A stretch of DNA of 64,000 nt from UBA2040 sp041751955 (GTDB lineage: Bacteria > Bacteroidota > Bacteroidia > Flavobacteriales_D > Crocinitomicaceae): NCBI GenBank assembly GCA_041751955.1, contig JBGSIB010000066.1:11600-75599 (forward strand), read 5' to 3'. The notes under the pieces are model-generated. The model was not told the origin of the DNA. It saw nothing but the letters and a program-made list of their open reading frames with translations, and made no database searches. Positions within the stretch are counted from its first letter, which is position 1. Each line of letters begins with the position of its first letter. Positions 63,756-64,000 of the stretch are shown here, piece by piece. Both the position numbers and the translations under genes were made by a program.

Positions 63756-63813
63756 TCAAACCACAACGGAAAATCTCTTGATTTTCTGTTACGGATTTTC
63801 CGTTGTGGTTTGA
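63756..63813 (+). repeat. 20-bp perfect inverted repeat across the leader-repeat junction
   Basis: The arms are 63756-63775 (TCAAACCACAACGGAAAATC) and 63794-63813, with an 18-nt loop. The right arm consists of the last 8 leader bases and the first 12 bases of repeat 1. Pre-crRNA would fold into a strong hairpin here. Confidence 0.85.
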
Positions 63814-64000
63814 TTAAAGATTGGAAAAAACGACATTTCGTTAACTTATAATGCAGTAGGTTATTAGTTGTGGTTTGATTAAAGATTGGAAAAAACGACA
63901 TTTGCAGGAGCATTTTTGTCCTACCCTATTTATTTGTGGTTTGATTAAAGATTGGAAAAAACGACATTATAGACCTTCATGACAAGCCTTGAATGCTTGT
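63802..64000 (+). CRISPR. Type II-C CRISPR array (start only; runs off the window)
   Basis: Three 36-nt repeats are visible: 63802-63837, 63867-63902 and 63933-63968, each beginning GTTGTGGTTTGATTAAAG (repeat 3 has T for G at base 1) and ending AACGACATT. Spacers are 29 nt (63838-63866) and 30 nt (63903-63932), with a third starting at 63969. A further repeat beginning at 63999 would fit the last two bases GT. The repeat 5' half pairs with the minus-strand tracrRNA anti-repeat, so crRNAs come from the plus strand. Later repeats, spacers and the array end are outside the window. Confidence 0.97.

Noticed and set aside
63750..63801. Left inverted-repeat arm in the leader as an alternative tracrRNA anti-repeat
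   Set aside because: The 3' tail before the first repeat is too short for nexus and terminator hairpins, and a complete tracrRNA exists at 58628-58718.
58527..63801. cas1, cas2, cas4 or csn2 inside the locus
   Set aside because: Both strands were read between the tracrRNA and the array. Only cas9, parD and parE are present, and csn2 is not expected in II-C.
63721..63801. Full consensus promoter in the CRISPR leader
   Set aside because: TTTG occurs at 63725-63728, but no TAnnTTTG box lies at the expected distance.
1..64000. tRNA or rRNA genes, insertion sequences or phage genes
   Set aside because: No T-loop, rRNA core, transposase or phage structural motif was recognised on reading the sequence. 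A covariance-model search could still find a tRNA that was missed.

Overview
The window looks like a chromosomal segment from a member of Bacteroidota, most likely Flavobacteriales. The evidence is a low G+C composition, several secreted proteins with C-terminal type IX secretion (T9SS) sorting domains of type A and type B, a PorP/SprF-family gene beside a giant type-B-sorted protein, an OstA-like protein next to purA and fur, and several exact TAnnTTTG-type -7 promoter boxes. A closer placement (for example Crocinitomicaceae-like) is only a guess. No rRNA, tRNA or insertion sequence was recognised.

Layout. 1-5.3 kb: the end of a T9SS protein, a secreted esterase, and an outer-membrane gene pair (a small beta-barrel plus a HhH/barrel protein). 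5.3-7.1 kb: dnaX, split by a run of ten A that looks like a programmed -1 frameshift site. 7.2-16 kb: small secreted or lipoprotein genes, recF with a DciA-like gene, a VIT-family transporter, a beta-propeller T9SS protein, a Cys-less ArsC-like protein, and a visibly GC-richer lipoprotein with a probable alpha/alpha-toroid domain. 16-26 kb: katG, two large secreted proteins, and an HlyD/FtsX/ATPase ABC efflux operon. 26-31.5 kb: a universal stress protein, dispersed repeats, the tight operon fur-STAS-purA-ostA, and a TerB-like gene. 31.6-48.6 kb: an SDR enzyme, a 2369-residue tandem-repeat surface protein followed by PorP/SprF and a PKD protein, then a secreted unknown, a sensor-propeller SpoIIE phosphatase and a DUF2339 membrane protein. 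48.6-58.5 kb: housekeeping genes (glyA, epimerase, NlpC/P60, DinB, surE, lpxB, SpoIID-like, DivIC-like) and a Reeler-like T9SS protein.

The most interesting region is 58.6-64.0 kb, a type II-C CRISPR locus. A tracrRNA is encoded on the minus strand just upstream of cas9. It has an anti-repeat, a nexus hairpin and a UUCG-capped terminator, under an exact TATATTTG box. cas9 (1458 aa) has all catalytic residues visible. Where II-C loci normally carry cas1-cas2 there is instead a complete ParD/ParE toxin-antitoxin operon with its own perfect 18-bp palindromic operator. The array begins 83 bp after parE, with 36-nt repeats and 29-30 nt spacers, and runs off the window edge. A perfect 20-bp inverted repeat spans the leader-repeat junction. 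The locus therefore appears able to carry out interference, lacks visible adaptation genes, and may be stabilised by an embedded addiction module. This last point is inference, because cas1/cas2 could lie beyond the array.
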